The notes beneath the pieces are model-generated. The model had not been told where the DNA came from. It made no database searches and saw only the letters and a program-made list of their open reading frames with translations. A DNA stretch of 54,393 nt from NCBI GenBank assembly GCA_027021445.1, contig JALUUH010000038.1:1-54393 (forward strand). Reading direction: 5' to 3'. The first letter of the stretch is position 1, and each line of letters starts with the position of its first letter. Positions 18,829 through 26,128 of the stretch are shown in pieces. This DNA is from Gammaproteobacteria bacterium (GTDB lineage Bacteria; Pseudomonadota; Gammaproteobacteria; S012-40). Made by a program: the position numbers and the translations under genes.

Positions 18829-19602
18829 ATGCAAGTCATTTCAGCAAACCTCAATGGTATTCGATCAGCCGCTAAAAAAGGATTTCTTGAGTGGATAAAA
18901 AATACTGAGCCAGATGTTATTTGCATCCAAGAAACCAAGGCCCAGGAAAACCAACTTTCTAATGGTGAGCATTTTCCAGAAAATTACCATTGTTACTTTC
19001 ACGATGCAGAGAAAAAAGGTTATAGCGGTGTCGCTATTTTTTCTAAAACCAAACCTGACAAAGTCACAATGGGCTTGGGTAAAGGATTCGAAGACATGGA
19101 TGCAGAAGGACGATTCATTCAAGCGGACTTTGGCAAACTCAGTATCATCTCTCTCTACCTACCTTCCGGTTCAGCGAAAGAAGAGCGCCAAACCATTAAA
19201 TACAGCTTCATGGAAAGATTTGAAGAAAGAATGAAAAAAATGCGTCGCCAAAAAAGAGAATTCATCATTTGCGGTGACTGGAATATCGTACACAAAGAAA
19301 TCGATATAAAAAATTGGAAGAGCAATCAAAAAAACTCAGGCTGCTTACCCGAAGAACGTGCGTGGTTAGACAAATTGTTTGGACCTATGGGTTTTGTTGA
19401 TGGCTTTCGAGTCGTAAACCAAGACGCTCATCAATACACCTGGTGGTCAAACCGAGGGCAATCGTGGGCAAACAATGTGGGATGGCGTATTGACTATCAT
19501 GTCATCACTCCTGGACTCAAAGATAAAATTATAAGTGCGAGCATTTACAAAGAACAACGTTTTTCGGATCACGCACCGTTAATTTTAGATTATGATTTGT
19601 AA
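18829..19602 (+). CDS. xthA: Exodeoxyribonuclease III / AP endonuclease
   Basis: A 257-residue member of the endonuclease/exonuclease/phosphatase family that cuts abasic sites and degrades duplex DNA 3' to 5'. Catalytic residues are present: Asn in SANLNGIRSA, Glu in CIQETKAQ, Asp and Asn in CGDWNIVH, and Asp-His in FSDHAPL. Overall sequence (RREFIICGDWN, ERAWLDKLFG, WRIDYHVITPGL) is close to Pseudomonas Crc, which sits at the same place beside pyrE but has lost the catalytic acids. Here they are intact, so this should be an enzyme and not a Crc-type translational repressor. Confidence 0.93.
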   Translation: MQVISANLNGIRSAAKKGFLEWIKNTEPDVICIQETKAQENQLSNGEHFPENYHCYFHDAEKKGYSGVAIFSKTKPDKVTMGLGKGFEDMDAEGRFIQADFGKLSIISLYLPSGSAKEERQTIKYSFMERFEERMKKMRRQKREFIICGDWNIVHKEIDIKNWKSNQKNSGCLPEERAWLDKLFGPMGFVDGFRVVNQDAHQYTWWSNRGQSWANNVGWRIDYHVITPGLKDKIISASIYKEQRFSDHAPLILDYDL

Positions 19603-19621
19603 ATTTAAGAAACCCTATTAC

Positions 19622-19652
19622 AAAAAACGCCCTAGGACAGGCTCCTAGGGCG
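19622..19652 (-). terminator. Terminator built from a repeat end
   Basis: A perfect 10-bp stem CGCCCTAGGA (19628-19637) and TCCTAGGGCG (19643-19652) with loop CAGGC, followed by six T on the minus strand. It terminates the Sel1 gene transcript and may also serve the convergent xthA. The sequence GGACAGGCTCCTAGG at its core is the terminus of the dispersed repeat found at 47488 and 50417. Confidence 0.8.
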
Positions 19653-19688
19653 CTTCATTTACTCAATAAGGTGTACAACCTCTACTGG

Positions 19689-20075
19689 CTAACGAAAGTC
19701 TCCAGCCATTCTAACTTTGTTTTCCCAATATTTTGCTTGTTTTTTATTGACTTTTAAACCGAACCAGCCTTCTTTATAAGCTATCGCCAGGTATTCCTGT
19801 GCAACAAGATTTCCACCTTCAGCCGCTTTTTTATAAAGATTAACGGCGGCCACCTCATCTTGCTCTCCGGCGATTCCACTGTGATACATCATTCCTAGCA
19901 TAAATTGCGCATTCGGATCGCCCCGCTTAGCAAGCCGCTCCCACTTTTGGACAGCTACTTTATAATCATGTTGCTCAGCAGCTTTGAAACCATTTAAAAA
20001 TTCATCCGAAGAGACCGGCATCGAAAAAAACAGCATTGTTGATAAAACTGATCCTACAAGAATTTTATTATTCAT
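19689..20075 (-). CDS. Secreted Sel1-like repeat protein
   Basis: A 128-residue protein with a signal peptide (NNKILVGSVLSTMLFFSMPV, cleavage near SSD) and about three Sel1/TPR-like helical pairs: AQFMLGMMYHSGIAGEQDEV, AVNLYKKAAEGGNLVAQEYL and the end region WFGLKVNKKQAKYWE. Such solenoids mediate protein contacts in the periplasm. I start at the ATG at 20075, six bases after GGAG; upstream in-frame ATGs extend the protein with a non-signal sequence. No partner gene is adjacent. Confidence 0.82.
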   Translation of the reverse strand: MNNKILVGSVLSTMLFFSMPVSSDEFLNGFKAAEQHDYKVAVQKWERLAKRGDPNAQFMLGMMYHSGIAGEQDEVAAVNLYKKAAEGGNLVAQEYLAIAYKEGWFGLKVNKKQAKYWENKVRMAGDFR

Positions 20076-20290
20076 TATGCTCTCCATCATTAATAGTGAT
20101 ATTTTTCTAGTCTTACTTTGTGTGTCGGACTTGACGAGATTTTTTAAAGGTTTTATTTCGCTAAAAATGAGATTTATTTCACACACTTATCTTCATTAGG
20201 GATGGGCATGTAATAACTTCCCGGTTTAGCGCTCAAGTTTAGTTCGTATTCGTTTGTTCTGATTGAGAAAAATCACAAAAATAGTTGTTC

Positions 20291-20309
20291 TATACCCGTG
20301 GCGTTATCA
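20291..20309 (+). repeat. TATACCCGTGG-family repeat, copy B
   Basis: TATACCCGTGGCGTT followed by ATCA. Only the first 15 bases match the other copies at 12115, 29640 and 30447, so this is a fragment. Confidence 0.4.
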
Positions 20310-20361
20310 ACCAGGAAATCACTCAGGATGGAATAAGGAAAAACATTCAAAGAATACGGAG

Positions 20362-21246
20362 CTACAAACCTCGCTGCCACTCTTCGCGCAAGTTTATATT
20401 ATTTGGATTTTTTTGAGCCATGCGAAGTTTCTCCAGTAAGCGTTGTTTGTCTTTTCCAAGCACTCCTTTTAAAACAAGATAATTTGAAGCATGATCACTA
20501 CGGAAAATACTTTGATTAAGTTTTGTATTTTCTAAAAAAACTTCCATTTCATGAAATAAGCCTTGCTGATCCAGCATTTCAAAACCAGATGCAAAATGTT
20601 TTACAAACCGCTCCTCTCCTAACGGGAAACTCACGACCAGAGTGGCTAAATAATGCGGCTGGGTTTCATTCACCAAGCGTGCTGAATTTAAGGCATGCTG
20701 TGCCGAAAATTCCTTTCCTCCTAAGCCATTGAGCACCATTACCGAGGTTTTAATATCGGCGGAGTGAAGCTTTTGTATGGACTCAACCGTTGAAAAAAAT
20801 GTTTCCCCTTTATCTATTATTTTCAATAATTCATCATCGCCAGACTCCGCACCCACATAAACAAGACTTAGCCCCGCATCACGTAAGTCCTGCAACTCGC
20901 TCACAGACTTCGCTTTAACATTGCGCGGTAAACAATAAGAAGATACTCGTTGTATATTCGGAAAGCGTTTTCTTATCAGCGCAAGAATTGCGAGTAAGCG
21001 ACGAGTAGACAATACCATTGCATCACCATCTGCAAGAAATATCCGTCGCGTATTCGGAAACTGTAATGCAGAATTTTCAATATCTTGCGCTATTAATGCT
21101 TGTTTTTTTGCGCTAAATTTTTTCTGCGGCGCGGTATACATCTCACAAAAAGCACATCGATTCCATGAACATCCATTAGTAACTTGTAGAATGAATGAAT
21201 TCGCTTCACTCGGCGGTCGAAAAACAGGTTCTATATAATCTAACAT
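20362..21246 (-). CDS. Radical SAM protein, function unassigned
   Basis: A 294-residue radical SAM enzyme. The 4Fe-4S site is CSWNRCAFC (C-x4-C-x2-C), the spacing of the group with Asn or Arg before the second Cys rather than the classic C-x3-C-x2-C. Further landmarks are RIFLADGDAMVLSTRRLL (the DGDA strand), LVYVGAESGDDELLKIIDKG and SVMVLNGLGGKE. Similar proteins are widespread and uncharacterised. It overlaps the sdaA stop by seven bases and is surely co-transcribed with it, but serine catabolism gives no hint of the substrate. Confidence 0.85.
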   Translation of the reverse strand: MLDYIEPVFRPPSEANSFILQVTNGCSWNRCAFCEMYTAPQKKFSAKKQALIAQDIENSALQFPNTRRIFLADGDAMVLSTRRLLAILALIRKRFPNIQRVSSYCLPRNVKAKSVSELQDLRDAGLSLVYVGAESGDDELLKIIDKGETFFSTVESIQKLHSADIKTSVMVLNGLGGKEFSAQHALNSARLVNETQPHYLATLVVSFPLGEERFVKHFASGFEMLDQQGLFHEMEVFLENTKLNQSIFRSDHASNYLVLKGVLGKDKQRLLEKLRMAQKNPNNINLREEWQRGL

Positions 21247-22616
21247 TCGGTAATACTCACCGCTAAACCCCCTAAAGAAGTTTCCTTATATTTCACTGAC
21301 ATTTCTAAACCCGTTTGCTTCATCGCGGCGATACATTTATCAAGTGGCATAAAATGCTGCCCGGTTCCTCTAAGTGCAAGCGAAGCGGCTGTATAAGCTT
21401 TTATCGCACCAAAACCATTGCGTTCAATACATGGAACTTGCACAAGTCCAGCAACGGGGTCACAGCTCATTCCGAGATGATGCTCTAAAGCGATCTCTGC
21501 AGCGTTTTCTATTTGCGCCGATGTTCCTCCGCGAATAGCACAAAGCCCCGCTGCCGCCATTGCGGCGGCAGAGCCTACTTCTCCCTGACATCCAAGTTCG
21601 GCACCGGAAATGGAGCTACGATGTTTAATAATCCCTCCAATAGCGCCAGCCACTAATAGAAACTCAGGAATTTGCCGCTGCGTCACATTTTCGTGCTGTA
21701 AAACATAGTACAACACCGCCGGTATAACCCCAGCAGCGCCATTTGTCGGCGCGGTGACAACCATGCATCCAGCCGCATTTTCTTCATTGACCGCCATCGC
21801 ATACGCACACAACCAATCATTCATTGTCGCCTCATCCGGCGAGCCTATTAATTGATCATGCAAATATTTAGCGCGCCGAGATATTTTCAAGCCCCCCGGC
21901 AATAAGCCCTCATTGCCTAAACCATTCTCCACACAGAGGCGCATTGCATCCCAAATAGTCTCCAAGCCCGCATTCAATTCAGCCTCCGGCAAGCACGCCG
22001 TTTCGTTGCATCTTTTCATCTGCGCAATAGATAACTGATGATTAGACGACATTCTCAGCATCGCATCAGCGGAATCAAAAGCATATGGAGGAGTAAATGC
22101 TTGCAAACTTAAAGGTGTCGTCAATTGTCTTATTTCTGCTAAGGTATCAACAAACCCACCACCAATTGAAAAATAAGTTTCGCTTAATACTACATCGCAA
22201 TCTTCATTCAGCAAATTAAAAACCATTCCGTTTGGATGCTCTGGAAGTGGCTTTCCCTGATCAAAAACAATATCACGTTCTGCTTTAAACTTCACAATAC
22301 CTAATTCACTCAAGCGCAGAGTTTGGCTATTATCCAGCTTTTGCTTTAAGGCTCTCACATCTTCATTCACCAAGGCTTTTGGCTCATACCCATTTAAACC
22401 CAAGGTCACTGCCAAATCTGTTGCATGGCCTTTTCCGGTATATGCGAGCGAGCCTCGAAGAATACAACGCACCGAAAGAGTATTAAGCAAGCTAGATGTC
22501 CCTAGGAATTTCTTAATCTTTTGCGCAAACTGATTTGCCGCTATCATTGGCCCCATCGTATGGGAGCTAGAAGGGCCTACTCCAATTTTAAAAAGTTCAA
22601 GTACACTAATAAACAT
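21240..22616 (-). CDS. sdaA: L-serine ammonia-lyase, iron-sulfur type
   Basis: Converts L-serine to pyruvate and ammonia with an oxygen-sensitive 4Fe-4S cluster. The 458-residue single-chain enzyme has the N-terminal domain motif [15 protein letters not shown] and the catalytic domain with [54 protein letters not shown] and [20 protein letters not shown], which supplies the cluster cysteines. The start at 22616 follows GAGGTG and begins the family N-terminus; a start four codons earlier is possible. Confidence 0.95.
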   Translation of the reverse strand: MFISVLELFKIGVGPSSSHTMGPMIAANQFAQKIKKFLGTSSLLNTLSVRCILRGSLAYTGKGHATDLAVTLGLNGYEPKALVNEDVRALKQKLDNSQTLRLSELGIVKFKAERDIVFDQGKPLPEHPNGMVFNLLNEDCDVVLSETYFSIGGGFVDTLAEIRQLTTPLSLQAFTPPYAFDSADAMLRMSSNHQLSIAQMKRCNETACLPEAELNAGLETIWDAMRLCVENGLGNEGLLPGGLKISRRAKYLHDQLIGSPDEATMNDWLCAYAMAVNEENAAGCMVVTAPTNGAAGVIPAVLYYVLQHENVTQRQIPEFLLVAGAIGGIIKHRSSISGAELGCQGEVGSAAAMAAAGLCAIRGGTSAQIENAAEIALEHHLGMSCDPVAGLVQVPCIERNGFGAIKAYTAASLALRGTGQHFMPLDKCIAAMKQTGLEMSVKYKETSLGGLAVSITEC

Positions 22617-22987
22617 CAGACACCTCAATCGCTACGGGTATATAAAACAATGATTTTAATAAGCATGTATGATTTGCCATCGCTCGGTCATCTACCCCAT
22701 GCGAAAATAGCATCAAAACATATTCCATCCTCACAGAAAAACTGTGCAAAAATACGCGGAGTAGTTACACTGAAAAAAACATGACGCGCACGCAATGAGT
22801 CTAACAGCGAATTGGCGAGCACTAGGAGGCTGTCCGAGAATAGAAATCCTAGCGGAAACCTCGGAATATTTGAAGTCCTAGCGGAATCAAGTAGTTGACG
22901 ACAATCCGGCATATATTAAAGGCCGAATAAATAGCCAATAAATCGTAATATTAACCAAGTTTGTTCTGAATCTTAAAGGCCATAAAC
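22617..22987. other. Intergenic spacer with repeat debris
   Basis: A gap of 371 bases between divergent sdaA and the DUF188 gene. It should carry both promoters. It holds one end of the dispersed repeat at 22822-22843 and, beside it, TCCTAGCGGA twice (22847-22856 and 22876-22885). Short open frames on both strands show no recognisable product. Confidence 0.4.
22822..22843. repeat. GGAGGCTGTCCGAGAATAG repeat end
   Basis: CTAGGAGGCTGTCCGAGAATAG, a single terminus of the family with full copies at 17841, 47488 and 50417. The matching opposite end is not found nearby, so this is a solo end or a decayed copy. Confidence 0.6.
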
Positions 22988-23440
22988 ATGAAAATTTGGG
23001 TAGACGCAGACGCATGCCCCGTTGTAATTAAAGACATATTATTCAAGGCAGCTCAGCGAACAAAGGTTGAAACAACCCTGGTCGCAAACCAGTCAATACA
23101 AACACCCTCCTCGCCTTACATTAAAATGCTGAGAGTAACATCCGGCTTTGATGTGGCGGATAATGAAATAGTTAAAAGAGCAAATGCTGGTGACCTGGTC
23201 ATAACCAGCGATATCCCGTTAGCTGCAGAAGTCATCGAAAAAGGTGCGCTCGCACTCAACCCCAGGGGCGAGCTTTATTCAGCGAACGACATAAAAGCAA
23301 AGCTAAATATGCGAGATTTTATGGACACGATGCGATCTAGCGGTATACGTACAGGCGGGCCACCCGCCCTAAGTCAAGCAAATCGCAGAGATTTTGCGAA
23401 CAATCTTGATAAACTACTCACAAAACATACACAAGCTTAA
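22988..23440 (+). CDS. YaiI/YqxD family (DUF188) protein
   Basis: A 150-residue member of the DUF188 family, a PIN-like fold of unknown activity. It begins [18 protein letters not shown] and contains [32 protein letters not shown] and the C-terminal [20 protein letters not shown], all conserved in the family. The Asp residues in WVDADACP and TSDIPLA suggest a metal site. It stands alone between sdaA and the zinc-ribbon gene. Confidence 0.93.
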   Translation: MKIWVDADACPVVIKDILFKAAQRTKVETTLVANQSIQTPSSPYIKMLRVTSGFDVADNEIVKRANAGDLVITSDIPLAAEVIEKGALALNPRGELYSANDIKAKLNMRDFMDTMRSSGIRTGGPPALSQANRRDFANNLDKLLTKHTQA

Positions 23441-23459
23441 GTTTTCAACTAAGCGGATA

Positions 23460-23648
23460 TTAAGATTGAGAGAAATGAGAACTCTTCTGGCGATCCATGA
23501 GAACCAGTATATTTTTGTTGCAAATAGCACATGAATAGAATCTGCTGCTAGGAACGATACGCATCCACAATCTACGCCTAATACGTATAAAATTGACTGA
23601 TTCGCATCCAGAACACTTTAGTTCCTTGCGGGAAAGTTTTATGCTCAT
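23460..23648 (-). CDS. Zinc-ribbon micro-protein
   Basis: A 62-residue basic protein with two Cys pairs, CSGC (residues 12-15) and CAIC (40-43), separated by a strongly basic stretch FIRIRRRLWMRIVPSSRFY. This is the layout of a minimal zinc ribbon that could contact nucleic acid. The ribosome binding site is weak. It is convergent with the DUF188 gene, 20 bases away. No named family is recognised. Confidence 0.55.
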   Translation of the reverse strand: MSIKLSRKELKCSGCESVNFIRIRRRLWMRIVPSSRFYSCAICNKNILVLMDRQKSSHFSQS

Positions 23649-23820
23649 TTTTATTTCGCTTGATTAAACCCAGATTTCGCAGTTGACCGCTTAACGATGA
23701 ATGCAAACTATTAAAATGCGGCAAATACTGAACTATGACTATTAAATCACGTAAGAAGTTCTCGAAATTTTATAATAATACTGAAGAAAAATTTGCGCTT
23801 TTCGAGTCCAGCGAAAAATA

Positions 23821-25200
23821 TCAATAAGCGTATCTCAATGCGATATAAATATTATCATTATTTTGAAACTGCCCTTTATCGGTGTTTATGCTTTCACCAA
23901 ATAACAGCATTCCCCCCATCGAATACGAGCAATGATCATTCTGTTGATAGTTCAATGAGCTGCGCATAAAGCCATCTTCATCACGCGGGGCGTATAAAGA
24001 AAAAACAGTCCATCGTATTTTTTGGCTGAATGCCATGCCGGTTAATCTCACGGATAACTCATGGCGGATTTCATTCTCCGCAAACATATTTGCGGCTATG
24101 GCATTTAAATAATTATCATATTGATTTTTAATTCGAAAATAATATTGAACTGCCACGGTTAAGTCAGGCATCGCTTCCTGCTCATAGCCCAGTAAACCAC
24201 GGAATTCACTATTAGGAATAAAGGGACTAGTGCCCCCTATGTCATCTGCAGATCTATATTGGCCAAACTCCGCATTGGCAATACCCGTTAATAACGGGCC
24301 ACGAAGGCTTGCCCCAAACACACTCAAGCGTGGAAATATCAACTCAGCATTTTGCGAATTAATACCGGTCGGGCTTTTCCAATATCCATAATAGCCGTAG
24401 CTCGCAAGTTCATAATTAGCAACGTTTCGATAGGCACGTAAAGCAAACTCTTGACTCTCAAAAAACTGATCTGGCTGATCAATAACAAGACCTGAATTAG
24501 TCCCGGTAATTTGATTTATCTGAGGATTAAAAAAAGAAGTACGCTGCCCATCGATATATCGATCCGCATCAAAAAGCGGGGTATAAACAAGATCAAGATT
24601 CATTATGTCGTTAAACAACGCAATTTTTATTGCATCCGACGGCGCTTTTAAATAGTTCTCTTTTCTGCCGATAAAAAAAGAATTCCAGTCTTTCGGAAAT
24701 AAATCATTAATAAAAATAAGATCACCCGTTCCCCAGGTAACAATTTGCCGACCCACTTTTACATCCATAAAAGCAATCGGCGTAAAGCTTATATTCAAGC
24801 CTCTTAAATCTAGCCAACCTTTACCCTTTTCGAGATCCAAACCTTGTGCGGCAGTCACGTCATCATAGATAAAATCTGCCGCCATTGAATAACTCAAATA
24901 ATCAGTCGCTTTATCGAGTTCAAATTGCACCCTAGCCTCATTAAGTGGTCGGTCAGTGAGATAGGTTTGCTTGTTGCGCCAGTATCCACCTCGATAATCC
25001 AAGGATATTTCGATATCAGTCCAGTCATCCTCTGCAAATTCGGCAAAATCATCCTCTTCATCAGAATCAACGAAAATCTCAATATTATTCGTATTGGCGG
25101 TTAAAACATCCCCGGCATTTGCCAAAGATAAAACACCGAACAAAAAACAAACAAAAATTACTTTAATAACTTGAGGAATAATTAACAACTTCAATGGCAT
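23821..25200 (-). CDS. DUF1302-like outer-membrane channel
   Basis: A 459-residue protein with a signal peptide (about residues 1-29, ending SLANAG) and an acidic stretch (VDSDEEDDFAEFAEDDW) followed by a long run of amphipathic strands. VKVGRQIVTWGTGDLIFIND is the motif of the DUF1302 and alginate-export-like porins, and the C-terminus ends IALRYAY with an aromatic last residue. It lies 94 bases after the LolA-like gene, read in the same direction as the RND transporter, so it probably provides the outer-membrane step of that system. Confidence 0.82.
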   Translation of the reverse strand: MPLKLLIIPQVIKVIFVCFLFGVLSLANAGDVLTANTNNIEIFVDSDEEDDFAEFAEDDWTDIEISLDYRGGYWRNKQTYLTDRPLNEARVQFELDKATDYLSYSMAADFIYDDVTAAQGLDLEKGKGWLDLRGLNISFTPIAFMDVKVGRQIVTWGTGDLIFINDLFPKDWNSFFIGRKENYLKAPSDAIKIALFNDIMNLDLVYTPLFDADRYIDGQRTSFFNPQINQITGTNSGLVIDQPDQFFESQEFALRAYRNVANYELASYGYYGYWKSPTGINSQNAELIFPRLSVFGASLRGPLLTGIANAEFGQYRSADDIGGTSPFIPNSEFRGLLGYEQEAMPDLTVAVQYYFRIKNQYDNYLNAIAANMFAENEIRHELSVRLTGMAFSQKIRWTVFSLYAPRDEDGFMRSSLNYQQNDHCSYSMGGMLLFGESINTDKGQFQNNDNIYIALRYAY

Positions 25201-25294
25201 CTTGTTTCAAACCCTAGTTTTATAAAATAATCCTGATAATGAACCACGGAGATCACAGAAGAAAAAATCTAAGAACACCCGCCATAGATTCCTA

Positions 25295-26128
25295 CTACCG
25301 CAGATATTTCTTAGGTGGCTTTCTTAAATAACGCTCTGAAAAAAGCTGATCATCAAGATTAATATTGTATTCCACTTTTCGATAGCGCATTACCGTCTTA
25401 CTCCCGGTCAATAAATTTTCCATGCTGGCCTTCGTCACTGTAGGAAAGCCGCTGATATTCTCCTGCTTCAATGCCTTAGCAATACGATACTTTCTATCAT
25501 TTTTATCGAAATATTCGATAGTTATAGGAATAAAACTCTGCCTATGAATATAGAGTCTATAATACGAAAACTCTACTGAACCTGGGTCTTTAGGGACTCC
25601 TTTTATGACATACAACTTATCCGTAGTTTCTTCTAAGGTAAAATTATCTTCTTGCAAATTTCTCCCTGAAATATCTTCATAGAAGAAGTCCGAACCGACA
25701 AAACTCGTACGCTTATCGCTTGCCGCAATTCGTTTTACTAAATCCAGCGCAGGTAGATAAACCCAGCGTGAATCATTTTTCCGCAAATGTTTCCATATCA
25801 AGAATGTCATCTTGCTGACGTCAGCGGGGCGATGCAGATAAACATAAAACTTCTGATCACCTAGATAGGCTAATCCTGCAACCTCATCAGAGTCAGCAGC
25901 ATCTCTGCGTAACACCGTCATTCTGCGCTTTCTCTCACGGCCCTGATTATCCGTAATCACCATAGAAATCTGTGCGCGACCGCTTTTACCTTGGTAATAA
26001 ACCGCCTGATTAGAACGTTGCACAATCTCATCCACTGACAAGGGTTTAGCGACTACAGGGCTTATAAAGAAAAAACTCAGCACTACTTGGATGCAAAAAA
26101 AACGCAAATATAAATGATGTTTATTCAT
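25295..26128 (-). CDS. LolA-like outer-membrane lipoprotein-sorting protein
   Basis: A 277-residue periplasmic protein with a signal peptide (hydrophobic LYLRFFCIQVVLSFFFISPV, cleavage near VVAKP). The mature half-barrel sequence has ISMVITDNQGRERKRRM, VYLHRPADVSKMTFLIW, the domain-typical RWVYLPALDLVKRIAASDK and SFVGSDFFYEDISGR, all seen in the LolA-like family that accompanies COG1033 transporters. These proteins bind a hydrophobic ligand in the periplasm. The ATG at 26128 overlaps the transporter stop (ATGA); an upstream ATG lies inside the transporter gene. Confidence 0.9.
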   Translation of the reverse strand: MNKHHLYLRFFCIQVVLSFFFISPVVAKPLSVDEIVQRSNQAVYYQGKSGRAQISMVITDNQGRERKRRMTVLRRDAADSDEVAGLAYLGDQKFYVYLHRPADVSKMTFLIWKHLRKNDSRWVYLPALDLVKRIAASDKRTSFVGSDFFYEDISGRNLQEDNFTLEETTDKLYVIKGVPKDPGSVEFSYYRLYIHRQSFIPITIEYFDKNDRKYRIAKALKQENISGFPTVTKASMENLLTGSKTVMRYRKVEYNINLDDQLFSERYLRKPPKKYLR

